Shown here in pieces: positions 8,771 through 17,737 of a stretch of DNA of 64,000 nt; position 1 is the first letter of the stretch; the number at the start of each line of letters is the position of its first letter. The notes beneath the pieces were generated by a model. It was not told where the DNA came from and searched no databases. It saw nothing but the letters and a program-made list of their open reading frames with translations. The stretch comes from a virus: positions 176,760 to 240,759 of the IMG/VR virus record IMGVR_UViG_3300027782_000027, one strand, 5' to 3'. The position numbers and the translations under genes are program-made.

Positions 8771-9649
8771 ATGGATTTTCAATATAATTTAACAAACAAC
8801 TCTCATAAGGTTTTCATTTACAACAGTGATGGTACTCACACATGTCAATTACCTAAAGGTGTGTCTATGGTATATGTTATTACAATAAGTGCTGGTGGAG
8901 GTGGTGGTGGAGGATTTACATCCGCCAGTGGAGCCGCTGGAGGAGGAGGTGGTGGAGGTACAGGAGCAGTCAACCGTATCATCATTCCAAAAATATTTTT
9001 GACAGATAGTTTAACAGTTGTAGTTGGTGCCGGAGGTGCCGGAGGTGCTGCAAATACTATTGGTTCTAACGGAGGGGCAACATCTGTAGGATTAAATGTG
9101 ACAACTGGTGGAGGTGCTCAATCATTTTTATTAAGTATTACTGCTGGTGGTGGAGGAGGAAACCCCGGAACTGTGGGGGCTGGTGGTACGGGAGGTGCTG
9201 CTGGAGCTACGTCATCGGTAAACAATATGGCTATGACAGCTTTAGGTGAGTTTGTATTAAGAGCTGGTATTGCGGGTGGTGATGGTAATGCGACTGGAGC
9301 TCCATTGGCTGGTATATACGGGTCAGGTATTGTTCCTTTATCCGCTGGTAGAGGTGGTGCGGGTCGTACAGCAGGTAACGTTCCAGCCGCTGGTGGTTCT
9401 ATTTCAGGTAGAGGATTTGTACAAGATGTTCCAGGAGGTACTTCAGGTGGTGGTACAGGTGTTGATGGTATGTTTATGCGGAAACCTTTTGTATCACTCG
9501 GTGGTACAGGTGGTGGTTCATCAACAGGTGTGGGTGGTAACGGTGGTAATGGAGGACCTGGTAGCGGTGGAGGCGGTGGTGGTGCTGGAACAACAGGAGG
9601 AACAGGAGGACGTGGTGGTAATGGCTTAGTAATTATAACTTGTTGGTAA
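8771..9649 (+). CDS. Glycine-rich tail-fibre adhesin-like protein, copy 3 (292 aa)
   Basis: Third tandem copy. TCQLPKGVSMVYVITISAGG replaces the IKPxGxTM segment of the other two, and NRIIIPKIFLTDSLTVVVGA aligns with their ITRLTIP island. It ends VIITCW. Its length equals copy 2 (292 residues) and it starts 9 bases after it. The conserved framework with variable glycine-rich loops fits alternative or co-assembled receptor-binding tips. Whether all three are on one virion or are alternatives cannot be told from sequence. No inverted repeats or recombinase that would indicate an invertible switch were seen. Confidence 0.75.
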   Translation: MDFQYNLTNNSHKVFIYNSDGTHTCQLPKGVSMVYVITISAGGGGGGGFTSASGAAGGGGGGGTGAVNRIIIPKIFLTDSLTVVVGAGGAGGAANTIGSNGGATSVGLNVTTGGGAQSFLLSITAGGGGGNPGTVGAGGTGGAAGATSSVNNMAMTALGEFVLRAGIAGGDGNATGAPLAGIYGSGIVPLSAGRGGAGRTAGNVPAAGGSISGRGFVQDVPGGTSGGGTGVDGMFMRKPFVSLGGTGGGSSTGVGGNGGNGGPGSGGGGGGAGTTGGTGGRGGNGLVIITCW

Positions 9650-9658
9650 TTATATAAT

Positions 9659-9925
9659 ATGACATACGTTGAAATATCAAATATAAACGGAACACCACCT
9701 TTTCAAATTTACTTATGTGATTTTGCGGGTAATAATTGTTCTTTGGTTCAAACTGAATACGACCCCGTTTATTGGCCAGTTATTGTTTATCTTCCATCGT
9801 CTTTGATTGGGTCAAGTCAGGTGATGTGTAAAGTTATTGATGGAAATTCTTGTGAGACTTTTAATATTTTAGTTTGTCCAAGTCCTACACCAACACCGAC
9901 ACCTACCCCAACACCCACTCCTTAA
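9659..9925 (+). CDS. Short surface module ending in a Pro-Thr tract (88 aa)
   Basis: An 88-residue protein whose first 70 residues form a Cys-containing β-type module (NINGTPPFQIYLCDFAGNNC) and whose last residues are a PTPTPTP tract that runs straight into the stop. The module resembles the 73-residue protein at 17442-17663 ([20 protein letters not shown]). In the 816-residue protein at 14987-17437, such Pro-Thr tracts link modules together, so this gene looks like a single module with a dangling linker: either a natural short form or the 5' remnant of a longer modular gene. It is 9 bases after the third glycine-rich gene. Role unknown; virion surface inferred. Confidence 0.65.
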   Translation: MTYVEISNINGTPPFQIYLCDFAGNNCSLVQTEYDPVYWPVIVYLPSSLIGSSQVMCKVIDGNSCETFNILVCPSPTPTPTPTPTPTP

Positions 9926-9964
9926 TATATTTCATTTTTAATATTCATAAAAATAAATTTCTTG

Positions 9965-9973
9965 TTATTTATA
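9965..9973 (+). promoter_or_regulatory. Candidate late-type motif TTATTTATA
   Basis: TTATTTATA lies 4 bases before the ATG at 9978, in the 52-base gap after the short Pro-Thr gene. Same WTATTTATW class as the other candidates in this window; function inferred. Confidence 0.25.
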
Positions 9974-9977
9974 TGTA

Positions 9978-12062
9978 ATGGCACTTGGATTTCAAAATTG
10001 TTGTGATGTAGAAGATTATTTTTATGTAACTGGTATACCTGGTTCGGTTTCTGAATTTGAAATATATTATATTCAAACTGTTGAAGGTGAAAAACTATGT
10101 GGTACATATGTTGAATTACCTACATTAGATTATCAACCAATTACCTATGATTTAATAGGTATGACAGCACAGACAAGTTGTACAAATTGTATTTTATTAA
10201 ATCCTTGTCCAACAGGAATTACTATAGATTTCGGAACTCAAAGTACTGGAATTTTCACACCTGTTAATGAGTGTAATGTTAAAACTATCTTTCCTTTTGA
10301 TGTTGAATGTAGAACTGTGGTACCTGTAATTGGTGAAGGTAACGTAAACGGTTCGGTAAGTTTATTTGTTACAGGTGGTACTCCACCTTATAATTTTTAT
10401 AGTGCGGGAACACAAACTCAAATAGGTGTGGGTATTTTACCGACTAATAATGAGTATTTGTTATATGAAAATGTCCCGGCAGGTGATTACTCAATTTTAG
10501 TTCATGACTTTTGGGGAGATAATGTTCAGGTTGTTACTTGTAATATACCTCTTGTTCCTGACCCGTTATATGTTGAATGTCAACCTAACTCACCTGAGTT
10601 TGGTTTACCATCAAGTGGTTCTTTAGATTTGTTAATAACAGGAGGGACTGAACCATATTCGATTTATTTGAGTGGTAATCCTGTTAGTTTACCTATATTT
10701 AATCTAACGGCAGGAACATATACATTAGTTATTGAGGATAATGGTGTTGAAGATTATTTTCAAACTGAAACAATTACTTGTACTTTATTAAATCCTGAGG
10801 ATTTAGTTTATCCTGATAAGTTATGTATGAACTTCCAATACTGTGGGGTTAACTTCTATTTAGATTTTGTAAGTGCGTCAACACTTAATTCAAGACCTGT
10901 ATATAACTTATCGACACCAAGTGAAATAAGTGTTACAGGAATGACAATATATTATGATGAATATTGGTTAAGTTCAATTGAAACTCATAACTCTCCATTA
11001 CCTATCCCAACAGATTGTGAACAATCAAATGTGGTATCGTTTAAAATTGGAAATACATTTTCAGACCAACCTAATGGTTCTAACTGGATTGGTGGTGGTA
11101 CATTTGCAAATACTAATCCAATAGTTGTTACTTCAGGACAATGTTCGCAGATAACACCAACAGTTATTACTAATGCTCAAGGAGGGTGTGGTTTAACAGA
11201 TAATATTGGTAGTGTTATATTATTACCAAATCCATCGTCAGGTCAACCATATACATATTATGTTGATGGTATTGAGTATAACACTCCTGTAGTTAGTAAT
11301 TTAGGTAATGGTGGACATACTGCTCAAGTCTTAGATGTTAACGGTAATTTGAGTAATGTTGTATCATTTACAATTAATAATTCTCCGTTATCACAAACCT
11401 ATTGGGATTATTGCTCATATGTAAATACATTTACAAATACAATAAATGGAGGGATAAAAAAGGATAATTTTAAAGCGAGATTTCTAAATACAACCTCAAA
11501 TTGTTCAATTAAAGCTAAACTAAGAATTATTTATGAATATGCGGAATGGTCGCCCAATAATGAAAATACAACTCAAAATATCAGTCCATATACAGGTACA
11601 CAATTACTTGTATATCTAAATAATGTTGTACAACAAACAGCAACTTTTCAGTTAATAAGTTCACAAAATACTACTTTTATAATTCCAAGTTGTTCACCTA
11701 CAAATACGTTTCAACCGTTTACAAAAACTGTTCAGGTATACGAAACTACAAATTTTGTAAATTTTATAACATTAAATTCACTTGTTGAGGTGAAAGGTGT
11801 TGGATTTGCTTGGGTTTGGAATACTACAACACCTCTTCTTGATTACCCACAATGCTTCCCCGCAGTGTCAGGAACCTCAACCGTGCAAATTTTTAATGCT
11901 ACACTATCGTTTCCCCCAAATTGTCAGTGTATTTTACCGCCACAAGATGTAACAATTGGTGTTTCGCAAATTAATGTGAATCGAAGAAATACAACGTTAG
12001 TTGGTAATGTTATATTAAATACACCGGCAAATATACCAGCAAATATGAATTGTACAGTATAA
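9978..12062 (+). CDS. SprB-repeat-like structural/adhesion protein (694 aa)
   Basis: A 694-residue protein with at least two SprB-like repeats: GSVSLFVTGGTPPYNFYSAG with a later VPAGDYSILVHD, and GSLDLLITGGTEPYSIYLSG with a later LTAGTYTLVIEDN. A third, more diverged copy begins GSVILLPNPSSGQPYTYYVD. SprB-type repeats occur in gliding-motility adhesins and other surface proteins of Bacteroidetes. The N-terminus (MALGFQNCCDVEDYF) resembles that of the 816-residue protein on the other strand ([17 protein letters not shown]), hinting at a shared virion-anchoring end. The C-terminal 250 residues are β-rich and unassigned. It lies between fibre genes and a large tail-type gene, so a virion fibre or host-recognition protein is the best guess; the repeats may have been acquired from a host. 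Confidence 0.65.
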   Translation: MALGFQNCCDVEDYFYVTGIPGSVSEFEIYYIQTVEGEKLCGTYVELPTLDYQPITYDLIGMTAQTSCTNCILLNPCPTGITIDFGTQSTGIFTPVNECNVKTIFPFDVECRTVVPVIGEGNVNGSVSLFVTGGTPPYNFYSAGTQTQIGVGILPTNNEYLLYENVPAGDYSILVHDFWGDNVQVVTCNIPLVPDPLYVECQPNSPEFGLPSSGSLDLLITGGTEPYSIYLSGNPVSLPIFNLTAGTYTLVIEDNGVEDYFQTETITCTLLNPEDLVYPDKLCMNFQYCGVNFYLDFVSASTLNSRPVYNLSTPSEISVTGMTIYYDEYWLSSIETHNSPLPIPTDCEQSNVVSFKIGNTFSDQPNGSNWIGGGTFANTNPIVVTSGQCSQITPTVITNAQGGCGLTDNIGSVILLPNPSSGQPYTYYVDGIEYNTPVVSNLGNGGHTAQVLDVNGNLSNVVSFTINNSPLSQTYWDYCSYVNTFTNTINGGIKKDNFKARFLNTTSNCSIKAKLRIIYEYAEWSPNNENTTQNISPYTGTQLLVYLNNVVQQTATFQLISSQNTTFIIPSCSPTNTFQPFTKTVQVYETTNFVNFITLNSLVEVKGVGFAWVWNTTTPLLDYPQCFPAVSGTSTVQIFNATLSFPPNCQCILPPQDVTIGVSQINVNRRNTTLVGNVILNTPANIPANMNCTV

Positions 12063-12088
12063 AAACTATTAAAAGATAATTATAATAA

Positions 12089-14290
12089 ATGGGATACGTA
12101 ATAAAAGAAAATCAAGGGTTACTGATAACAAGACTAACCGATGTCGGTAGAAGAAAAATATCAGAAGGAAACTTTAATATAAGTTATTTCCAAATCGGAG
12201 ATAGTGAAGTTAATTATAGTGCAATACCTGATTATAATATTTCAAATTTTCAAATTTTAGAACCATCATTTAACGCACATAATAATGTGGGAGTTCCTCA
12301 ATCAAATAAAAATGATGTAAAATATCCATATTATTTACAAGGAACTACAGGAATCACTTATGGTCTTCCATTTATGGCATCTGCTGATGATTCTGTTTAC
12401 AATACTGCGGCACCTAGTGGATTTTTTAGTGCTAGTACCGCAACCACATGTTACGCACCATATCATACATCAGCATATACTTATAATTCACAATATACTG
12501 TAAATTTAGCTTCATCATCATTTAATGGTAATTCATCGATTATGACTTTAACGTCTAATCCATGTTCTGACTCAGCATCGGGAACTACAATATCTGCGGG
12601 AACACTTGTTACCATTTATATGAGTGGTGGTTCATCATGTGGTTGTATTAGGTCATGTTATCCGGTATTGACATATCAAGTGACGGCATGGAATTCAGGA
12701 ACATTACAATTGACAGTCGATAGACTTTTACCAGATTTAAATGGGTTAGGATATACAGGAACTGCTAGATTATTCTTTTATCCTTCAGGAATGACTGGAT
12801 ACGATTTACCAACTCCTATGAACTATTGGAGTGATAGTGTTATTAATTATGAATCAGTTTGTACTCCTGAAGATGGTTTAGTTAAGATTTGGAATATGAA
12901 TATTCCTTGGAGTGAGAATCCTGCAGGTTTATTAACAACACAAGATAAGAGTTTTGAAAATTTTGGTTCAGTTGATTATATTAGCACAAAAGAATATTAC
13001 GGTTATATGTCATCAAGTGGACAAACAGATACTTCAGGAACTTCTTACTATAATTCTTTTTATGAAGAAATTATTGTTACACCTGAAGAACAAAAGGCTA
13101 TTGCAATTGTTCACTATACTAATAACACCATAATTAATTTTTATGGTGAAAAATTTGCTTGTGAAGCGTATGACAATACTGACCCTGGTGCAACAGGACA
13201 AGCGAGAAACTTCTCAATAAATCTACCTTGGTTGATGTGGCATAAAAACCCAACATCATGTTGTAGTGGTGAAACATTTTACATTGACCCAGCAGGATTC
13301 GATAATTACGATTTATTAACACCTTATTACATACAATCAACTAAAAATGTTGATATGAATAATCCAGGTATTAGATATTATCATTTATATGATACTCATG
13401 CTAATCCCGTTACAGGTAAACCAAATAGAGTAGGTAAAGTTTTCCCTGATGATAAAGTTATTATTTTTGATGATGATGAAATCATCGCGGCTATGTCATA
13501 TATCTCAAATAGAAATTTCACATTGCCAGCACCAAAATTAGGTTTAATTGTTCCAGGTTCTTGTGGTGATACTTCTACTGACGGATTATTAGATAATGAC
13601 CAACAAGTTTGTTGGGTAACTTACGGATTTGAAGGTGATTGGCAGGGGATGCATTGTAACTATTATCAAAAAATTATTGGACCAACATCAGGTTGTAATT
13701 TAACAGAACAAAACATAACAGTTAGTTTTGGTAATGAGTTTAAATGTATGACAACAGGAACTACAAGTGGGTTTGGGGCTAACGGATTTTTTATTTTAGC
13801 TCAAACTGGTACAACATCACAATTAAGACCTGACCCTGAAGAATGGGTAAAAATTGATTATACATCTGATTTATCAAATTATATATTACCTAACTCTTAC
13901 ATCAATCCTGTAGGGTTAAGTGCTTTAACATTCACAATAACACCATCAGCATATACGGGAGGTGACTCTTATTTACTTAACGAACAAATTATCATCCCAA
14001 GTAATTCTGAATCTGATTTAGGTTTGTTAGGATTTGGTGATGAGTATTCATTCTATGGTAATGTTAATACTGATATTCAGGCAACAATCTATGAAATGAG
14101 ATATTTGATTAATTTACCTAATAATCAATTTGTTAGTTCTACAAATCCAACATGGACTAGTGGAACCCCAGCTTACATGTCTGAAATTGGATTATATGAT
14201 ACAAATAAAAATTTATTAGTGTTAGCTAAATTCCAATCACCACAATTAAGACAAGGTATTCAACAGGCAGTAGTTAAGTTAGATTTCTAA
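12089..14290 (+). CDS. Large putative tail or baseplate structural protein (733 aa)
   Basis: No family named with confidence. The N-terminus (ENQGLLITRLTDVGRRKISE then FNISYFQIGDSEVNYS) is a compact domain of a type seen at the start of large phage structural proteins; the remaining 600 residues are β-rich, Gly/Ser/Thr/Asn-rich and contain scattered Cys pairs (SCGCIRSC, TSCCSG). There is no signal peptide or membrane segment. It is the last gene of the virion block and starts 26 bases after the SprB-repeat gene. Size and position suit a baseplate or tail-fibre attachment protein. The C-terminal part (SEIGLYDTNKNLLVLAKFQS) ends in regular β-strands. Confidence 0.55.
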   Translation: MGYVIKENQGLLITRLTDVGRRKISEGNFNISYFQIGDSEVNYSAIPDYNISNFQILEPSFNAHNNVGVPQSNKNDVKYPYYLQGTTGITYGLPFMASADDSVYNTAAPSGFFSASTATTCYAPYHTSAYTYNSQYTVNLASSSFNGNSSIMTLTSNPCSDSASGTTISAGTLVTIYMSGGSSCGCIRSCYPVLTYQVTAWNSGTLQLTVDRLLPDLNGLGYTGTARLFFYPSGMTGYDLPTPMNYWSDSVINYESVCTPEDGLVKIWNMNIPWSENPAGLLTTQDKSFENFGSVDYISTKEYYGYMSSSGQTDTSGTSYYNSFYEEIIVTPEEQKAIAIVHYTNNTIINFYGEKFACEAYDNTDPGATGQARNFSINLPWLMWHKNPTSCCSGETFYIDPAGFDNYDLLTPYYIQSTKNVDMNNPGIRYYHLYDTHANPVTGKPNRVGKVFPDDKVIIFDDDEIIAAMSYISNRNFTLPAPKLGLIVPGSCGDTSTDGLLDNDQQVCWVTYGFEGDWQGMHCNYYQKIIGPTSGCNLTEQNITVSFGNEFKCMTTGTTSGFGANGFFILAQTGTTSQLRPDPEEWVKIDYTSDLSNYILPNSYINPVGLSALTFTITPSAYTGGDSYLLNEQIIIPSNSESDLGLLGFGDEYSFYGNVNTDIQATIYEMRYLINLPNNQFVSSTNPTWTSGTPAYMSEIGLYDTNKNLLVLAKFQSPQLRQGIQQAVVKLDF

Positions 14291-14337
14291 ATTATTTACT
14301 ATTAAGTTAATTACTTTAATATTAAATCTAATAAGTA

Positions 14338-14940
14338 ATGTTAGATATGGCAAAAAGTATTAAAAATTCTCCTAAAATTTTGGGATTGGATGTTTCCACT
14401 AAAACTATTGGTGTGGCATTGTTTGATTTATCTTCAAGAGATTTATTGGAGTTAACTCATGTTTCACCGCAACCAAAACCGACACCTGAAACAAAGATTG
14501 AGGAGATGTTATTAAAATCTGCAACATTCAGAAAAAAGTTGGAAGAATATAAAGGCGTTGGTGTTGTTAGATGTGTGATTGAAGAACCTTTATTAAATAG
14601 TAATAATGCTTACACCATCGGAACCTTATTAAGATATAATACATTAATTACTAAAGAAGTTTATGATGTATTAGGTATCGTTCCTGAATACGTATCAACT
14701 TATAACTCAAGAAAAGAAGCTTGGCCTGAATTAGTTAAGAAAAACGAAAAAGGTAAGTTTGTTTTATTTGGTGGTTATCCTAAAGATTGTGATAAGAAGA
14801 TGATTATATGGGAACTTGTCGCAAAAAGAGAACCACAAATTAATTGGTTATACACAAGAAATAATACATTAAAGAAAGAGAATTTTGATATGACAGATGC
14901 TTATACGGTTGTATTAAGTTATCTAAATTCAAAAAATTAA
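14338..14940 (+). CDS. RuvC-like Holliday junction resolvase (RNase H fold)
   Basis: A 200-residue RNase H-fold nuclease. Visible acidic residues match the RuvC pattern: D18 in ILGLDVSTKTIGVALFD, E82/E83 in CVIEEP, and the C-terminal pair in FDMTDAYTV (D184, D187). RuvC-type enzymes cut four-way DNA junctions; in phages they debranch replicating DNA before packaging, the job T4 gives to gp49. An alternative ATG at 14347 would shorten it by three residues. It follows the virion block by 47 bases and is the last + gene before a strong terminator, facing a convergent - strand gene. The substrate is inferred from the family. Confidence 0.8.
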   Translation: MLDMAKSIKNSPKILGLDVSTKTIGVALFDLSSRDLLELTHVSPQPKPTPETKIEEMLLKSATFRKKLEEYKGVGVVRCVIEEPLLNSNNAYTIGTLLRYNTLITKEVYDVLGIVPEYVSTYNSRKEAWPELVKKNEKGKFVLFGGYPKDCDKKMIIWELVAKREPQINWLYTRNNTLKKENFDMTDAYTVVLSYLNSKN

Positions 14941-14961
14941 TAAGATTTTTATTTAAAATTT

Positions 14962-14986
14962 AAGGTGTCATTTGACACCTTTTTTG
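14962..14986 (+). terminator. Intrinsic terminator after RuvC-like gene
   Basis: A perfect 9-bp stem (AAGGTGTCA / TGACACCTT) with a 2-base loop is followed by a T run. It separates the + strand RuvC-like gene from the convergent - strand gene that ends at 14987. On the - strand the stem lacks an immediate T run, so it mainly serves the + strand. Confidence 0.85.
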
Positions 14987-17437
14987 TTATGTACACAATA
15001 CTGATATATTGTTGTCTAAACTATTTTCAACATAGATTCTATCATATTTACTATCGTAAGCAACACCTCTTGGTAAATTACCAACTGGAATTGTTTTAAT
15101 AACGGTATTAGTTAATACATCTATAACACTAACATTATCTGTTGTAGCATTACTTACATACAGTGTGTTACTGTTAGTGTCAAATGCCATATCTATTGGA
15201 TTTGTACCAACAGTTATTGTTGTTCCTGTTGTGTTAGTTATTGGGTTAATTGTTATGACTTTATCAGTACCATTTAAAAGTGTGTATACAGTATTATTTA
15301 TTGGTACATATAAACAGTATCTAGGTAAAGAACCTGAAGGCATGTTAATTGTTGATGCGGTTATTCCTTTTATAGTATCTATTGTTACCACAGTACTGCT
15401 TATTGAGTTTGGTACATATACTTGTAAATTATTTTCATTAAATGCTGGTTGAATTGGTCTAGTTCCTGTTGTATAAGTATTTACAATAGTACTTACCGGT
15501 ATTGAACTTACTGTTCCTCCATCATATTCAGCAACATATAATACTTCGTTTATAGTATCATACGTTAATCCAAAAGGTCTTAATCCTGTTGGAATTGTAG
15601 AAATTACCGATAGGGTAAGAGGATTTATAACTGATATGGTATTCGCTGAGAAATTACTAACGTATAATAATTTACTATCGTTACTTAATACCCCACCTCT
15701 AGGTTGAATACCAACTGGGATTGTTGATACAATAGAATAATCATTAATATCAATTACTGAAACATTATTACTTGTTTCGTTAATTACATACATATATTCG
15801 TTTACACTATCAAATACTATAAAGAATGGGCCTGTTCCCACTGATATTGTTTGTATTATGTTTGGACATGATTGTGTTGGTGTTGGTGTTGGACTGAATG
15901 TTGGTGTTGGTGTTGAGGTTGGAACTGGTGAACAGAACTTGCAATCAAATAAATTACCACTTTCAATAGACTCTAAAATATTTGTAGGAGAACCTAAAAT
16001 ATCTGAGACATAAGTAACACACGATGATTTACCATCAATTATAACACTAAATGTTGCACCTGTTGAAAATGGTATATCTCCTGAAACCACATAAGTTGTT
16101 CTACCATTACAGTCTTGTAAAAACTTGGAATATAAACTTGTAAATTTAGATGAGAAAGTATCATATGATACTGTACCACTAACTATAACACCTTTAATTG
16201 CGTTTGTTGGTGTAACACTTGGAGTTGGACTTGGACCAGGATATGAATAACTTACCCCACTAAAAATAAGTGATTTACCATTACACAGAGGTGTAGGTGT
16301 TGGAGTTGTTGTAGGTGTTGTTGTTGGTGTTAATGTCGGTGTTGGAGTTGGAGTTGCTCCTGATGTAATATTACAATCAAATACTGCGGTGAAATCAAAT
16401 GTATCACAAGCATCTGTTAATGTTGGTGTTGGTGTTGGACATGATGTGTTAAAATATGTTTCGTCTAAATCAGGACAAACAGTATTACTACCTGTCGGTC
16501 CAAATAATTGACATTCACCGTTTACACAACTTGATAAACACCATCTTGTTTCTCCTGTGTTATAATATATGTAATACGGATTAGTGTTATCTGGTTTGTA
16601 GAATACGTTTCGTTGACCAAAAACACCATAGTTGTAATAAGTTCCGTCGTAATTTGTATAAGCACTTAAATTTGTAAACACACAATAACTTGACTGAGGA
16701 CATGCAGTATAAACTGGACTTGGAGTAACAGTAGGTGTTGGTGTCGTTGATAAAGTTGGTGTTGGTGTATTACAAAATGTTGGTAGAGGTGTTTTTGTAA
16801 CAGTAGGTGTTGGGGTTTTTGTCGGTGTAATTGATAGTGTTGGGGTTGGAGAACTTGTTACGGTAGGTGTTGGAGTCTTTGTTGGCGTGATACTTGGAGT
16901 TGGTGTAACAGTTCTTGTTGGGGTATGTGTTGGAGTTATACTTGGTGTTGGAGTATTAGTTGGGGTTTTTGTTACTGTAGGTGTATTAGTCGGGGTTTTT
17001 GTTACTGTAGGTGTATTAGTTGGTGTTTTTGTTGGTGTAACAGTTTTTGTTGGAGTATTTGTTGGTGTTTTTGTTGGAGTTTTTGTTGGAGTTGCACTTG
17101 GTGTGACAGTTTTTGTTGGAGTGTTTGTCGGCGTTTTTGTAGGGGTGGCACTCGGAGCGGGTGTAGATGTCGGAGTAGGTGTAGGACCTGGTACACAAGG
17201 ATAGACCGTGGTACATGCAGAACAAGTTAAATAACTTGTTGTATTTGCTGAAATTAAATTATATTCTGTTCTACCACTAACAAATCCTGAAGTTAAATAC
17301 TGTGAACAACCTGTATACTTATCTGTTATTAAATAATAAGATGTGTTAGCAGAGAAGGTTCCCCCAGAATAATTCGACTGAATTTGGAATGTAGTACCAC
17401 TACAACAACCTGAAAATGAATACCAATTTAATGCCAA
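14987..17437 (-). CDS. Modular Pro-Thr linker protein with seven-bladed YVTN β-propeller (816 aa)
   Basis: Start is a TTG (17437); the N-terminus [17 protein letters not shown] resembles that of the 9978 gene. Short Cys-rich β modules alternate with long Pro-Thr tracts ([12 protein letters not shown] and variants; the longest covers about 16720-17190). The last 290 residues are seven YVTN-type repeats, each of the form TIPVGxxPxGxxYDxxxxxLYVSNxxxNxxSVID, which is one full seven-bladed β-propeller. Such propellers occur in bacterial and archaeal surface proteins. Pro-Thr linkers make extended, often O-glycosylated stalks. A virion-surface protein with a propeller head for binding is inferred. 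It is transcribed toward the terminator at 14962. Confidence 0.75.
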   Translation of the reverse strand: MALNWYSFSGCCSGTTFQIQSNYSGGTFSANTSYYLITDKYTGCSQYLTSGFVSGRTEYNLISANTTSYLTCSACTTVYPCVPGPTPTPTSTPAPSATPTKTPTNTPTKTVTPSATPTKTPTKTPTNTPTKTVTPTKTPTNTPTVTKTPTNTPTVTKTPTNTPTPSITPTHTPTRTVTPTPSITPTKTPTPTVTSSPTPTLSITPTKTPTPTVTKTPLPTFCNTPTPTLSTTPTPTVTPSPVYTACPQSSYCVFTNLSAYTNYDGTYYNYGVFGQRNVFYKPDNTNPYYIYYNTGETRWCLSSCVNGECQLFGPTGSNTVCPDLDETYFNTSCPTPTPTLTDACDTFDFTAVFDCNITSGATPTPTPTLTPTTTPTTTPTPTPLCNGKSLIFSGVSYSYPGPSPTPSVTPTNAIKGVIVSGTVSYDTFSSKFTSLYSKFLQDCNGRTTYVVSGDIPFSTGATFSVIIDGKSSCVTYVSDILGSPTNILESIESGNLFDCKFCSPVPTSTPTPTFSPTPTPTQSCPNIIQTISVGTGPFFIVFDSVNEYMYVINETSNNVSVIDINDYSIVSTIPVGIQPRGGVLSNDSKLLYVSNFSANTISVINPLTLSVISTIPTGLRPFGLTYDTINEVLYVAEYDGGTVSSIPVSTIVNTYTTGTRPIQPAFNENNLQVYVPNSISSTVVTIDTIKGITASTINMPSGSLPRYCLYVPINNTVYTLLNGTDKVITINPITNTTGTTITVGTNPIDMAFDTNSNTLYVSNATTDNVSVIDVLTNTVIKTIPVGNLPRGVAYDSKYDRIYVENSLDNNISVLCT

Positions 17438-17441
17438 TTTT

Positions 17442-17663
17442 TTAAATACTTGTTGTTCCCGTTATTATACAACCAACTGAATCAGTTACCCTTAAATCAT
17501 ATCCATTCAATTCTTGGATAGGAGTTGGGACACTAAAACTATACGGTAAATCACCACTATCTATACTAGATATAAAATAACAAGGTGTACCACCTGAAAG
17601 ACATAAATAAATGTCAAATGGTGTTGAACCTGTAATACTACTAACCGTAATCGTTGTTGGCAT
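17442..17663 (-). CDS. Small Cys-containing surface module (73 aa)
   Basis: A 73-residue protein whose [20 protein letters not shown] segment resembles NINGTPPFQIYLCDFAGNNC of the 9659 gene; both continue with a strand-rich stretch containing a Cys-Val/Ile pattern. Unlike 9659 it has no Pro-Thr tail. It ends 4 bases upstream of the TTG start of the 816-residue protein, so the two are almost certainly co-transcribed and may be subunits of the same structure. Function is unknown. The late-type motif lies 4 bases before its ATG. Confidence 0.65.
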   Translation of the reverse strand: MPTTITVSSITGSTPFDIYLCLSGGTPCYFISSIDSGDLPYSFSVPTPIQELNGYDLRVTDSVGCIITGTTSI

Positions 17664-17667
17664 ATGA

Positions 17668-17676
17668 TATAAATAT
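17668..17676 (-). promoter_or_regulatory. Candidate late-type motif ATATTTATA (minus strand)
   Basis: On the minus strand ATATTTATA lies 4 bases before the ATG at 17663. It would drive the 73- and 816-residue surface proteins. Same motif class as at 29367 and 47291; function inferred. Confidence 0.3.
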
Positions 17677-17737
17677 AAAAGGGATTAAAACTTTGTGAAG
17701 TTTGACAACAATAAGTTTTTATCTTATTATTAAGGTA

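Noticed and set aside
8586-8795. His/Leu-rich minus-strand ORFs over the glycine-rich genes
   Set aside because: Antisense of GGT/GGA codon runs; no start context and no independent coding signal.
16720-17190. CRISPR-like or satellite repeat in the Pro-Thr DNA
   Set aside because: The periodicity is short and codon-based (about 6-24 bases), without spacers of constant length; it is coding low-complexity sequence.
16887-17230. Plus- and minus-frame ORFs over the Pro-Thr tract
   Set aside because: Shadows of the low-complexity Pro-Thr coding DNA of the 816-residue protein; composition is only V/G or Q/H/L periodicity.
17702-17737. TTG start giving 12 extra residues on the primase
   Set aside because: The leader (MTTISFYLIIKV) is hydrophobic and unlike primases; ATG 17738 begins right at the conserved region.
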